From the NCBI GenBank assembly GCA_002306315.1, contig DBRK01000001.1, positions 1 through 24,159 of the forward strand: a stretch of 24,159 nucleotides of DNA. Direction: 5' to 3'. Positions within the stretch are counted from its first letter, which is position 1. Every line of letters begins with the position of its first letter. Below are positions 1 to 6,987 of the stretch, piece after piece. This stretch comes from Patescibacteria group bacterium UBA1370. GTDB lineage: Bacteria > Patescibacteriota > Microgenomatia > UBA1400 > PJMF01. Made by a program: the position numbers and the translations under genes. Under the pieces are notes generated by a model. It was given only the letters and a program-made list of their open reading frames with translations. It made no database searches and was not told where the DNA came from.

Positions 1-1044
1 CACGCACTCAGCCAGGTAGTGATCGACAAAAATTGCCTGCTTCCAGGGCGACATTCCGGCGCCCTTGATGGTCGCCAAACGCTCAATGGCATTCATCAGC
101 GGCTTGGGACCGGAAGCCGGGCGGTTTTGCATACCCCGGATCGGCTGGCCTTTTTCCCGCACCTGCGAGAAATCAATAATCAGCAGTTCGTCTTTGTACT
201 TCTTCTCGTAAGCCATGACCTCAATCATTTCCACCGCTTGCGCCCAGCCCTCGCGGGTATCGGGCACATGGAACCAGTGGATGCCATCGCCTTTGCCGTA
301 TTTGTGTTCGGCATCTTTAACACTCTCATCAGCTCCCCAAACAAAATCAGGGTGTTCGTCTGAAATGACGCAACGAACGTTGGGCATGTTGTCCCAGTTG
401 ACCACACACATATCGTCGTCATAAGCGCGACCGACACCGGAGCCGTTCATGAGCAGGTAAAAAAGCACGTATGAAGCAGATGCCGTGCTACAGTTGGTAA
501 AAACCTCCATGTTGCGGCTGGGTTGGGTTTCATCGCCATGCTGGAGGTGGCGGCCCGACATCAGCATCGAGGCATTGGCTAGATGTTTTTTGAGGATTTT
601 GTATTCCTCTTCGATGTGTTTTTTATCAAGGCTTTTAAAATTCTTGGCTAGTAAACTATTACCCCGGGCGACCCGGTCGGCAACTTCTTCCCAGGTTTCC
701 CAGCGTTCGCGGCCGGTTTCTGCGTTGACAATTTTGCGCAGATAGGTACGGCGGGCGACTGCTTTGCCCATTCCCGGATCAAGCTGCCGGGAAGCAAATC
801 GCATCCGTTTTTTGGGCAAACCGCGAGCCTCAAGACGGTCTTCTATGTCAGTAGCAGCATATGAAAAGAAACCATTTTGTTTCTTGGCAAAACCATTTTT
901 CTTAGTGAACCCGTTGGTTTGAATGGCGGCGTGGCCATTGCTGTGACCGTTGGCTTTGGTGGCTGGCCGGGTTTTTGCTTTAAGGCCGTTGCCTTTGCGC
1001 CGGGCTTTATTTGCCGCTGATACTAATGCTGCTGTATCTGACAT
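1..1044 (-). CDS. nrdJ: Class II (adenosylcobalamin-dependent) ribonucleotide reductase, N-terminal part, cut by window edge
   Basis: The gene reads leftward from an ATG at 1044 and stays open for 348 codons to the window edge, so only the N-terminal part is present. Class II reductases convert ribonucleotides to deoxyribonucleotides in the cytoplasm using a B12-derived radical. I recognise the family from MSGRHLQHGD, then MEVFTNCSTAS (the cysteine should be one of the substrate-site redox pair), then LLMNGSGVGRAYDDDM, and later GMQNRPASGPKPLMN. The first ~65 residues are a low-complexity Lys/Ala/Asn-Gly stretch that precedes the recognisable domain and has no obvious ATP-cone. A strong Shine-Dalgarno (GAGGAG) lies six bases before the ATG and fixes the start. 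nrdR lies 96 bases upstream on the same strand and the two probably share the NrdR-controlled promoter. The B12 class assignment rests on remembered family motifs, because the radical Cys and the C-terminal redox tail are outside the window. Confidence 0.8.
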   Translation of the reverse strand, partial: MSDTAALVSAANKARRKGNGLKAKTRPATKANGHSNGHAAIQTNGFTKKNGFAKKQNGFFSYAATDIEDRLEARGLPKKRMRFASRQLDPGMGKAVARRTYLRKIVNAETGRERWETWEEVADRVARGNSLLAKNFKSLDKKHIEEEYKILKKHLANASMLMSGRHLQHGDETQPSRNMEVFTNCSTASASYVLFYLLMNGSGVGRAYDDDMCVVNWDNMPNVRCVISDEHPDFVWGADESVKDAEHKYGKGDGIHWFHVPDTREGWAQAVEMIEVMAYEKKYKDELLIIDFSQVREKGQPIRGMQNRPASGPKPLMNAIERLATIKGAGMSPWKQAIFVDHYLAECV

Positions 1045-1103
1045 GAATGCTCCTCATGTACTTATTACTTTGATACTGATTGCTGCCAAATTCAGTTTTC
1101 TCA

Positions 1104-1139
1104 AAATCTCCGTCGGCGGCAGCTCCATACCGGAGATTT
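1104..1139 (-). promoter_or_regulatory. Perfect 9-bp inverted repeat between nrdR and nrdJ
   Basis: AAATCTCCG (1104-1112) and CGGAGATTT (1131-1139) are exact reverse complements around an 18-base loop. The hairpin begins two bases after the nrdR stop codon. On the minus strand it is followed only by TTTTG, so as a terminator it would be weak or partial. A processing or stability element that sets different nrdR and nrdJ levels is equally possible. Confidence 0.55.
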
Positions 1140-1140
1140 G

Positions 1141-1596
1141 CTAGTTGTCTTCTATCAACTTGTCCAGCTCATTCTTAAAATCTTCAAGACTATTAAAATC
1201 CCGATACACAGACGCAAAAAGCAGGTAGGAAAGCTTGTCCATCTCCCGGAGCCGGTTGATGACCATATTGCCGATTTCCCAGCTTTTGACTTCGCTGGAC
1301 TGCTTTTGGCGGAGGCGGCGTTCTACTTCATCAATGAGAGCGTCTATTTCCGCCATGGAAACGGGTCTTTTCCAGGTGGCTTTGATGATGCCGCGGCGGA
1401 GTTTGTCGCGGCTGAAGTCCTCTTTTTCGCCTGACTTTTTGATGACCTTCAGGTCGATGCCCTCTATGCGTTCGTAGGTGGTGAACCGTTTGTCGCAAGC
1501 TGTACACACCCGGCGGCGGCGAACAGCGGTTTGGTCATCACCTACCCGCGAATCGATGACATTGCTGTCAGCGTGACCGCAGTAGGGACATTTCAT
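1141..1596 (-). CDS. nrdR: Transcriptional repressor NrdR
   Basis: NrdR is the nucleotide-sensing repressor of ribonucleotide reductase genes. The 151-residue product has the usual family length and layout. An N-terminal zinc ribbon starts MKCPYCGHADSNVIDSR, with Cys pairs at 3/6 and 31/34, and the RRRRVC segment follows the usual pattern. An ATP-cone domain runs from about residue 47 to 135 (DLKVIKKSGEKEDFSRDKL onward). I chose the ATG at 1596 because the protein then begins at the conserved MKCPYC. An AAGGA Shine-Dalgarno sits about nine bases upstream. The frame extends 17 codons further upstream, but that part has no conserved sequence. The next gene downstream encodes a class II reductase, the expected target. 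Two NrdR-box-like palindromes lie 80-130 bases upstream of the start, which suggests autoregulation of an nrdR-nrdJ operon. Confidence 0.96.
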   Translation of the reverse strand: MKCPYCGHADSNVIDSRVGDDQTAVRRRRVCTACDKRFTTYERIEGIDLKVIKKSGEKEDFSRDKLRRGIIKATWKRPVSMAEIDALIDEVERRLRQKQSSEVKSWEIGNMVINRLREMDKLSYLLFASVYRDFNSLEDFKNELDKLIEDN

Positions 1597-1678
1597 AGGC
1601 GCTTTTCCTTTTTGTGTGCGGTTCAGATAAACACACAATGTGTTCAATTCTTATTATTTAGTCAGACGTATATTAATA

Positions 1679-1694
1679 ATGCTATAATTTGTGG
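1679..1694 (-). promoter_or_regulatory. NrdR box, promoter-proximal copy
   Basis: The core CTATAATTTG (1682-1691) matches the known NrdR-box core CWATATATWG at 8 of 10 positions. It lies exactly 32 bp from the near-perfect second box. On the minus strand it overlaps a possible promoter: TTACAA (1708-1703), a 16-base spacer and TATAGC (1686-1681). NrdR bound here would block RNA polymerase. The promoter itself is a weak call. Confidence 0.7.
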
Positions 1695-1710
1695 TTGTAA
1701 TTTTGTAAGA

Positions 1711-1726
1711 CCACAATATATTGTGT
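1711..1726 (-). promoter_or_regulatory. NrdR box, distal near-perfect copy
   Basis: CCACAATATATTGTGT agrees with the NrdR-box consensus acaCWATATATWGtgt at every core position and contains a perfect 14-bp palindrome, CACAATATATTGTG. It is separated from the other box by 16 bases (32 bp core to core, about three helical turns). This is the arrangement known for NrdR operators and places both boxes on one DNA face. Confidence 0.85.
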
Positions 1727-1830
1727 TTTTCTTTTCGCTGGGTAATAAGAATCTCACAGGCAACGGAAGCTTGTCAACTAACACAAACTATCTCAACTTA
1801 GTGTGTAAATGAATGATGAAGAAGGAAAAA

Positions 1831-2406
1831 TTATTGAACTGAATTAAAAGCTTTGGCTTGGGAAATCATCACCTGGCTCTCACCAATCAACTTATCAATT
1901 TTGTCTTGAGTGCCGATAAAGTCGTCTTTGTATTGCTCCAGCATATAAGTCTGAATTTGCAGCCGCGCCAACAGATCAGCATTCAGTTCGCGGCTACGTT
2001 GGCATTCTTCCAACCCGCTTGCCGCCAAGAATAGATATTGCTGCGATTTGGTAAAAGTCGCCACCGCTAGTTCTTCTTGGCCGGCTTCAAGCAACTGGCG
2101 GGCGTGTTCAAACCTGCGCTCGGCATACGCAATCTGCAAAACTACCTTTTCGTCCTGGCTGGCCAGAGCCAACTTCAAGCGGTCTGCCCCTGCAACCAAC
2201 GGGTATAAGAGATGATCGGGTTTAATCTCATCATCAAAGTAGAGTCGGCGCTGCGACTGCAGGTCGCCTTGGCCATGCGAAGAAACTTGGGCAGCCACCA
2301 ACAAGGTGATGCCGAAAATTCCAATACCGACTAAAATTCCCAACACGGACAGCGTTAGACCAACTTTTGTCATAAATTTTGAGCGCACTAGCGTAAATTT
2401 TTCCAA
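1831..2406 (-). CDS. DUF5667-like single-pass membrane protein
   Basis: Predicted 191-residue protein with an N-terminal transmembrane helix at about residues 15-39 (VGLTLSVLGILVGIGIFGITLLVAA). A mostly helical outer domain follows. The segment from IKPDHLLYPLVAGADRLKLAL through the AERRFEHARQLLEAGQEELAVATFTKS helices resembles DUF5667, a helical repeat region of unknown function seen in many CPR and Gram-positive surface proteins. The start is uncertain. The longest frame begins at a TTG (2406). An ATG 11 codons later (MTKVGLTLSV) would put the membrane helix closer to the N-terminus, but neither has a good Shine-Dalgarno. It lies 54 bases after the CPBP-like gene on the same strand, with a hairpin between them. 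Function unknown. Confidence 0.65.
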   Translation of the reverse strand: MEKFTLVRSKFMTKVGLTLSVLGILVGIGIFGITLLVAAQVSSHGQGDLQSQRRLYFDDEIKPDHLLYPLVAGADRLKLALASQDEKVVLQIAYAERRFEHARQLLEAGQEELAVATFTKSQQYLFLAASGLEECQRSRELNADLLARLQIQTYMLEQYKDDFIGTQDKIDKLIGESQVMISQAKAFNSVQ

Positions 2407-2422
2407 ATTTTCGCAACCTATT

Positions 2423-2443
2423 GCTTATGCAAAGAGCATAAGC
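2423..2443 (-). repeat. Perfect 8-bp hairpin between two minus-strand genes
   Basis: GCTTATGC (2423-2430) and GCATAAGC (2436-2443) pair perfectly around a five-base loop. It sits between the CPBP-like stop (2461) and the DUF5667-like start (2406). No T-run follows on either strand, so it is not a standard intrinsic terminator. It could be an RNA processing or stability stem, or a protein-binding palindrome. Confidence 0.5.
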
Positions 2444-2460
2444 CACAACTATAGCACAAC

Positions 2461-3138
2461 CTACCAAAAATGCACCAGCAGGACCATCCCCCATATAGCA
2501 TGGGAAAGAATCAGGGCATAAGAATTTCTGCGGGCGGCAAAAAGATAAGCCTGGCCGATACCAAAAAGCAGCATTAACAGCAGCTGCGGTAATACCAACG
2601 AAAGGTCAAACCGCAGCAGTGTGTTGGGAGCATGAAAGAGCAAGAATATCAGGCCAACCACGAAAACCTGTTCGGTGGTTGTCCAGCGGGTAAATTTTTC
2701 CTGAACAATGGTCATCACAAAACTATAAAACAACAGTGTCTCCCAGAAAGCTGTCATCATCGCCAAGAAAAACTCCCGCCAATACACCGGCGAGCTAAAC
2801 ACCCAAGCTGCCTGCACCACACCTCCACGCTGATATAAAGCCAAGATTGCGGAAACAAAACCAAAAATTCCGCCAAAAGCCAGTCCCAAAAGCAAACCAT
2901 TCTTGAGTTTGTATGGAGCAAAAGTCTCTCCCACACTCCGGGAACCGGTCATGACCACATACAACCAAACCGGCAAACCAAAGAAAACCGCTTTGCCGAT
3001 TGTTTCATCAAACCAAACAGGGAACTGAAATAGTGAGCGATAGAGCACCCACATGATAAAAATTAGCGTCAAAAGAGGAAAAAAACCAATGTGTTTATCT
3101 ACAAACGAGCGGTTACTTTTTCTTTTTTTTGATGGCAT
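2461..3138 (-). CDS. CPBP-type (CAAX-protease-like) multi-pass membrane protein with degenerate active-site motifs
   Basis: A 225-residue hydrophobic protein with about six membrane segments. The placing of motifs suggests the CPBP intramembrane metalloprotease family. Motif 1, normally EExxxR, reads ETLLFY (133-138), so the second Glu is Thr and the Arg is Tyr. Motif 2, FxxxH, is intact as FLLFH (165-169). Motif 3, HxxxN, is HAIWG (213-217) with Gly for Asn. Thus one Glu and two His remain of the usual set, which leaves catalysis in doubt; a non-proteolytic membrane role is possible. The ATG at 3138 overlaps the end of the upstream kinase-like gene by 26 bases, implying translational coupling. 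There is no clear Shine-Dalgarno, but no other in-frame start lies nearby. Family membership is inferred from motif spacing, not overall similarity. Confidence 0.6.
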   Translation of the reverse strand: MPSKKRKSNRSFVDKHIGFFPLLTLIFIMWVLYRSLFQFPVWFDETIGKAVFFGLPVWLYVVMTGSRSVGETFAPYKLKNGLLLGLAFGGIFGFVSAILALYQRGGVVQAAWVFSSPVYWREFFLAMMTAFWETLLFYSFVMTIVQEKFTRWTTTEQVFVVGLIFLLFHAPNTLLRFDLSLVLPQLLLMLLFGIGQAYLFAARRNSYALILSHAIWGMVLLVHFW

Positions 3139-3775
3139 CTAAAACAATTTCCAGGGTTTGCTGCTTATTGGTGGAATAGGTATCGATAACAATATCGTAG
3201 AGATCTTCGCGCCAAAAATCAATCGGGTCAGCAGGCTTCACTAGACCCCGCTCCACCACCCATTCCTGCCATTCTTGGGCGTACATCCGCTGCCACTTGT
3301 TGTAGTTATTAAGATAACGTTTGCTCATGTTTTCTTTGGCTTCCTGCGGAGTCACGCCGTCCCGGTTCACCACCCGGTCGATGCGCACTGCCTCGTCGCT
3401 GCATTTCATCAAGATTTTTAATGTCCCCTCGACACCCTGAGCCATAAAACCAGAAAGCCATGACTCAATTATCCAGCCTTGTTCATCGGTGAGTTTTTCC
3501 CGCATGCCGTAGTCCACTTGGCGGTCAAACTCATCTTCGTAATGGCTGGCGTCATGATGCAAACCCGCATGTTCCTGAAAAAGGCCTTTTTCTTTGGCGT
3601 AAACTCTCATGAACTCGCCGCCGCTGAAACCGCTCCAACCGGTAACTTTCAGCAAGTCATGCTCTTTGAGCAGATTCAGCAAGGTCGTAGAACCCGATCC
3701 GGGCAAACCGGAAATAGTGATATTGCGGTAGGCAAATTGTTCGTCGATTGTGGTTGTGTCGGGAACAGCGGACAT
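3113..3775 (-). CDS. Archaeal-type cytidylate-kinase-like P-loop protein
   Basis: Predicted 220-residue nucleotide-kinase-fold protein. After a ~17-residue extension it has ITISGLPGSGSTT (19-31). This is a P-loop in which Ser29 replaces the usual Lys. As I recall, archaeal-type cytidylate kinases often have a Thr at this place (GSGTTT), so the change may be a family trait and not damage. SGGEFMR (51-57) matches the family's S-x-G-E-x-F-R element. Also visible are an Arg-rich lid-like stretch (RIDRVVNRDGVTPQEAKENMSKR) and a Lys tail at the C-terminus. Family members phosphorylate CMP/dCMP or are related kinases. A bacterial-type cmk lies elsewhere in the window, so this protein may act on another substrate. 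The start has AAGAAG about five bases upstream. It is the first gene of a pair with the CPBP-like gene. A possible extended -10 (TGATATTAT, 3852-3844) lies about 70 bases upstream. Confidence 0.7.
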   Translation of the reverse strand: MSAVPDTTTIDEQFAYRNITISGLPGSGSTTLLNLLKEHDLLKVTGWSGFSGGEFMRVYAKEKGLFQEHAGLHHDASHYEDEFDRQVDYGMREKLTDEQGWIIESWLSGFMAQGVEGTLKILMKCSDEAVRIDRVVNRDGVTPQEAKENMSKRYLNNYNKWQRMYAQEWQEWVVERGLVKPADPIDFWREDLYDIVIDTYSTNKQQTLEIVLDAIKKKKK

Positions 3776-3906
3776 GTTTCTTCTTAATTATTGCTTTGTC
3801 AGTGGTGCCCAAAACTCATCCAGGCTCCCAAATATTAGAACCGATAATATCACATTTTTTGTTAACCTGGAGACTTGACAAGTATCTGGCTCTACTCAAG
3901 GTAAGG

Positions 3907-4389
3907 CTAGAGCTTGCAAGCTATGGCTGCTTCCATGGCAGCAATGAGCAGCTGCATTCGCCTGCCGATCTCATCCAAAGGCAACAAGCCTTCCTCCTTG
4001 GGGAAAAAATGAAAAACCCGGTTGCGGCATTTTAACCAGGCATCCCAAATCTGGCGAGAAACATCAGCACCGCAAACCTTGGCCAGATCGTCAAATAACC
4101 AGCGGTCATCATGCTGATTGGGATTAATGTCCGGATTCAACGCCCGGCCAATCCGGAAGCGGGTGCCTTCGTAAGTTTTTAAGCTGATCAATCCGGAATC
4201 GAATAAATATTTTTTCAAAAAACCTTCATAGGCTTTTGATAACGGAAACAACACAAAGGAGTAATCGGCATAACCGTGCTGTTGCTGTTTTTCCCTTTCA
4301 TAGAGTTGCAAAGACAATTTCACTAGTTCTTTTTGAGTCGGATCGAGGTAAAGGTACCACTCGCTGCCAAGTGTTTGTTCAACATCCAT
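3907..4389 (-). CDS. Orphan HEPN-like domain protein (RNase LS-type HEPN candidate)
   Basis: Predicted 160-residue helical protein. Near the C-terminus is CRNRVFHFFPKE, in which R122-NRVF-H127 fits the Rx4-6H motif of HEPN RNases. Upstream helices such as FPLSKAYEGFLKKYLFDSGLI and a conserved-looking RFRIGRALNP resemble, from memory, the HEPN domain seen in RNase LS-type toxins. If active it would be a metal-independent RNase. No partner antitoxin (nucleotidyltransferase, MazE-like or similar) is adjacent, and the gene stands alone. I chose the ATG at 4389 because AAAGGG lies about five bases upstream. A longer GTG-started frame (4437) has its purine-rich site too close to the start. It is divergent from the first PBP gene, with about 117 bases between them. 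An inactive HEPN or a purely structural helical domain is possible. Confidence 0.55.
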   Translation of the reverse strand: MDVEQTLGSEWYLYLDPTQKELVKLSLQLYEREKQQQHGYADYSFVLFPLSKAYEGFLKKYLFDSGLISLKTYEGTRFRIGRALNPDINPNQHDDRWLFDDLAKVCGADVSRQIWDAWLKCRNRVFHFFPKEEGLLPLDEIGRRMQLLIAAMEAAIACKL

Positions 4390-4457
4390 AAATGCCCTTT
4401 CATCAATCTTTTTGCAAAAAATGCTTAAGATTGCCACTCTCCTTTGGAGTGTTTTTT

Positions 4458-4466
4458 TGCTACACT
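4458..4466 (+). promoter_or_regulatory. Extended -10 promoter element upstream of the first PBP gene
   Basis: TGCTACACT fits the TGnTATAAT extended -10 pattern. No convincing -35 lies at the right distance. It predicts an mRNA start near 4473 and a ~34-base leader without a strong Shine-Dalgarno. Confidence 0.45.
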
Positions 4467-4506
4467 ATTCACTCACTAAACTAGAGAGTCACCGCACTCA
4501 TCATAC

Positions 4507-6939
4507 ATGAAGCTACTCGGCAAAAACAACAAAACCATCCGGTCCCGGGTGAAAAAAATTCGGAACACTTTTGAAGGCAAAGCAAAAAAGCGAGGCCTTT
4601 TTTGGCGGATAATTACTTTCCCTTGGAGGGCGATAAAAAAAATTGCCGGCTTAATGCAATATCCGGCTTTCCGGCTGTTAATGTTATCCACGGTAGCAAT
4701 GCTGATTATTGGCACAGCCTACTTGATTACCCAATTGCCCTCGCCTCGGCGGCTAACGCATAACGAAAACTATGCTGTCAGCACCCAGATTTTTGACCGT
4801 AATGGCAAACTGCTTTATGAGATTTACGCTGATGAAAACCGGATCCCCATTAAGTTAGCCAGTCTGCCACCCTATGTTTATCAAGCAACAATAGCCATTG
4901 AGGACCAGAATTTCTACAAACACTTTGGCTTTGATATTGAAGGTATTGCCAGAGCGCTGATAAAAAACCTGCGAGGCGACCGGATTGAAGGCGGCTCCAC
5001 CATTACCCAGCAGCTTGTGAAAAATGCTCTGCTTACCAATGAAAGAACGCTGCAGCGCAAAGCCAAAGAAGCAATCTTGGCTGTTTTCAGCGAAATGATT
5101 TACACCAAGGAAGAAATTCTGGAAATGTACCTCAATTACATTTCCTACGGCGGCACCTCAGTCGGGATTGAATCTGCCTCCCGCAGATATTTTGACAAGT
5201 CGGCAGCTGATCTGACTTTAGCCGAAGCTGCCATTCTGGCAGGTCTGCCCAAAGCCCCAAGCATCTACTCACCCTTCGGCTCCAATCCGGAAGCAGCCAA
5301 AGCCCGCCAGCTAGAAGTCTTGCGGCGGATGCGTGAAGACGGTTTCATCACCAGCGAGCAAGAAGAAGCTGCCGGCAAAGAGGTCATCAACTTTGCTCTG
5401 TCCAAGACCGATATTCAGGCTCCGCACTTTGTTTTTTATGTTCGCGATCTTTTATATGAAAAGTATGGTGTAGACATTGTAGAAAAAGGCGGGCTGAGGG
5501 TCACCACCACGCTGGATCTAGACATGCAAAATGCCGCCCAAGCTTCCGTGTCCGCCGAGGTAGAAAAACTTGCCTCAAGCCGAGTCGGCAACGGTGCCGC
5601 CATCATTGCCAAACCCAACACCGGCGAGATTTTGGCCATGGTTGGCAGCAAAGATTATTTCGACACCGCCGCCGACGGCCAGGTAAATGTGACCATTGCC
5701 CAACGCCAACCCGGTTCTTCTATCAAGCCACTGATGTACGCGACGGCATTTCAACAAAAAACCCTCAATCCCGGCAGCATAATCCTGGATATCCCCACTT
5801 GTTTTTCCACTGCCGGCCAACCGCCTTATTGCCCGAAAAATTATGATGGCTCATTCCGCGGACCGGTAACTGTGCGTGAGTCGCTCGGCAACTCCCTGAA
5901 CATCCCCGCTGTTAAAGCTTTGCGAACTATTGGAGTTGAAAACTTCATGGCTCAAGCCACAGAAATGGGTATTTCTACCTGGAAGGATCCCTCCAATTAC
6001 GGTCTGTCGTTGACTTTGGGCGGTGGCGAGGTGCGGATGATTGACATGGTTCAAGCTTTTAGCGTCTTAGCTAATGAAGGTGTGAAAGTGCCGCTGACAC
6101 CAATTCTCAGGATTGAAGATTACACTGGCAAAGTTTATGAAGAACTAAATGCCGAAGAAAGGATCGAAACTCTCAATTACCTCAGTCAGACTCCGGATGA
6201 AGCTGAAGCCAAAGGCCTGAAGCGAGTCATGGACCGGGCTCCAGCCTATCTTGTCAGCCATATCCTCCAAGACAATCGGGCGCGGACTAGGGCTTTCGGC
6301 CCCCGCTCCGAACTGGTTATTCCGGGGCAAATTGTCAGCGTTAAAACCGGCACTACCAACGATCTCAAAGACAACTGGACCATTGGTTATACGCCGGAGT
6401 ATATTGTCGCCACCTGGGTCGGCAACAATGACAGCACACCAATGAATCGACGGGTGGTTTCTGGCGTCACCGGAGCAGCCCCGATTTGGAATGACATTAT
6501 GAGTTTTGTCCTTCAAGGCAAAGAAGCAAAATGGCAGGAAAAACCGGCGGACGTCGCTTCCGGCCCGGTTTGCGTCAACGGCATGCCCCCGGGAGAGAAC
6601 AATCGCTGCTCAGGCCGCCAGCAAGAGCTTTATTGGGTAGCCAGCCGGCCTTCATATTCCAATGTAGTCACCAAGGAATACTGGATAGATCCCAAGACGG
6701 GTTTGCCCCCGCCGTTTGGTGAACAAGTTGATGGATTGGTTTTAGAAACCCGGACGTTTTACCAAGATCCTGTTACCGAATTCTATTGCTCAGATTGCAA
6801 CCGGCCAACCAACGAAGAAGGGGAAGTCCAGTACGAGCAACACGTTGTTGATGAACGCTTTGAAATCAGTGAGAGCAGGTTTTTCGAACAAACAAGCTTC
6901 AGCCCTCCAGCCAAAGAAAATGACGGTGAGGATGATTGA
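4507..6939 (+). CDS. Class A penicillin-binding protein (glycosyltransferase/transpeptidase), copy 1
   Basis: A bifunctional peptidoglycan synthase that polymerises lipid II and cross-links stem peptides outside the membrane. Of 810 residues, the first ~54 are basic and cytoplasmic, followed by one membrane helix (about 55-77). The GT51 domain shows EDQNFYKHFG (from E132, the catalytic Glu), GGSTITQQ (from G162) and EEILEMYLN. The transpeptidase domain has all three motifs: SSIK (S404 nucleophile, K407), SLN (463-465) and KTG (613-615). The C-terminal ~120 residues are an acidic extension with Cys pairs (PVC..NNRC and YCSDC) that could form disulfides or bind metal. The ATG at 4507 is the only start before the basic region, and no strong Shine-Dalgarno is visible. 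The next gene is a GH18 protein, then a second class A PBP on the same strand. Domain order and length are normal for PBP1a/1c-like enzymes. Confidence 0.95.
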   Translation: MKLLGKNNKTIRSRVKKIRNTFEGKAKKRGLFWRIITFPWRAIKKIAGLMQYPAFRLLMLSTVAMLIIGTAYLITQLPSPRRLTHNENYAVSTQIFDRNGKLLYEIYADENRIPIKLASLPPYVYQATIAIEDQNFYKHFGFDIEGIARALIKNLRGDRIEGGSTITQQLVKNALLTNERTLQRKAKEAILAVFSEMIYTKEEILEMYLNYISYGGTSVGIESASRRYFDKSAADLTLAEAAILAGLPKAPSIYSPFGSNPEAAKARQLEVLRRMREDGFITSEQEEAAGKEVINFALSKTDIQAPHFVFYVRDLLYEKYGVDIVEKGGLRVTTTLDLDMQNAAQASVSAEVEKLASSRVGNGAAIIAKPNTGEILAMVGSKDYFDTAADGQVNVTIAQRQPGSSIKPLMYATAFQQKTLNPGSIILDIPTCFSTAGQPPYCPKNYDGSFRGPVTVRESLGNSLNIPAVKALRTIGVENFMAQATEMGISTWKDPSNYGLSLTLGGGEVRMIDMVQAFSVLANEGVKVPLTPILRIEDYTGKVYEELNAEERIETLNYLSQTPDEAEAKGLKRVMDRAPAYLVSHILQDNRARTRAFGPRSELVIPGQIVSVKTGTTNDLKDNWTIGYTPEYIVATWVGNNDSTPMNRRVVSGVTGAAPIWNDIMSFVLQGKEAKWQEKPADVASGPVCVNGMPPGENNRCSGRQQELYWVASRPSYSNVVTKEYWIDPKTGLPPPFGEQVDGLVLETRTFYQDPVTEFYCSDCNRPTNEEGEVQYEQHVVDERFEISESRFFEQTSFSPPAKENDGEDD

Positions 6940-6963
6940 CAAAGCGCGGGTCTGATATACAAT
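6936..6963 (+). promoter_or_regulatory. Promoter for the GH18 gene
   Basis: A perfect TTGACA (6936-6941) overlaps the stop codon of the upstream PBP gene. It is followed by a 16-base spacer and TACAAT (6958-6963). The predicted mRNA start is near 6970, 18 bases before the GH18 ATG. Confidence 0.7.
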
Positions 6964-6987
6964 GCGCGTTGATTGCAAACCTGAGGA

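Noticed and set aside
225..437. Open frames on both strands inside the nrdJ region
   Set aside because: They overlap a long frame with clear reductase motifs and a strong Shine-Dalgarno; they are shadows.
3898..3930. AGCTTGCAAGCT palindrome at the end of the HEPN-like gene as a terminator
   Set aside because: A 12-base palindrome with no loop or T-run is not a convincing hairpin.
4390..4437. Longer N-terminus for the HEPN-like gene from a GTG at 4437
   Set aside because: Its purine-rich site is one base from the GTG, while the ATG at 4389 has a well-placed AAAGGG.
4434..4457. CACTC/GAGTG hairpin followed by seven T on the plus strand, resembling an intrinsic terminator
   Set aside because: No plus-strand gene lies upstream for it to end and the stem is only 5 bp. 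The T-run more likely belongs to the promoter region of the first PBP gene.
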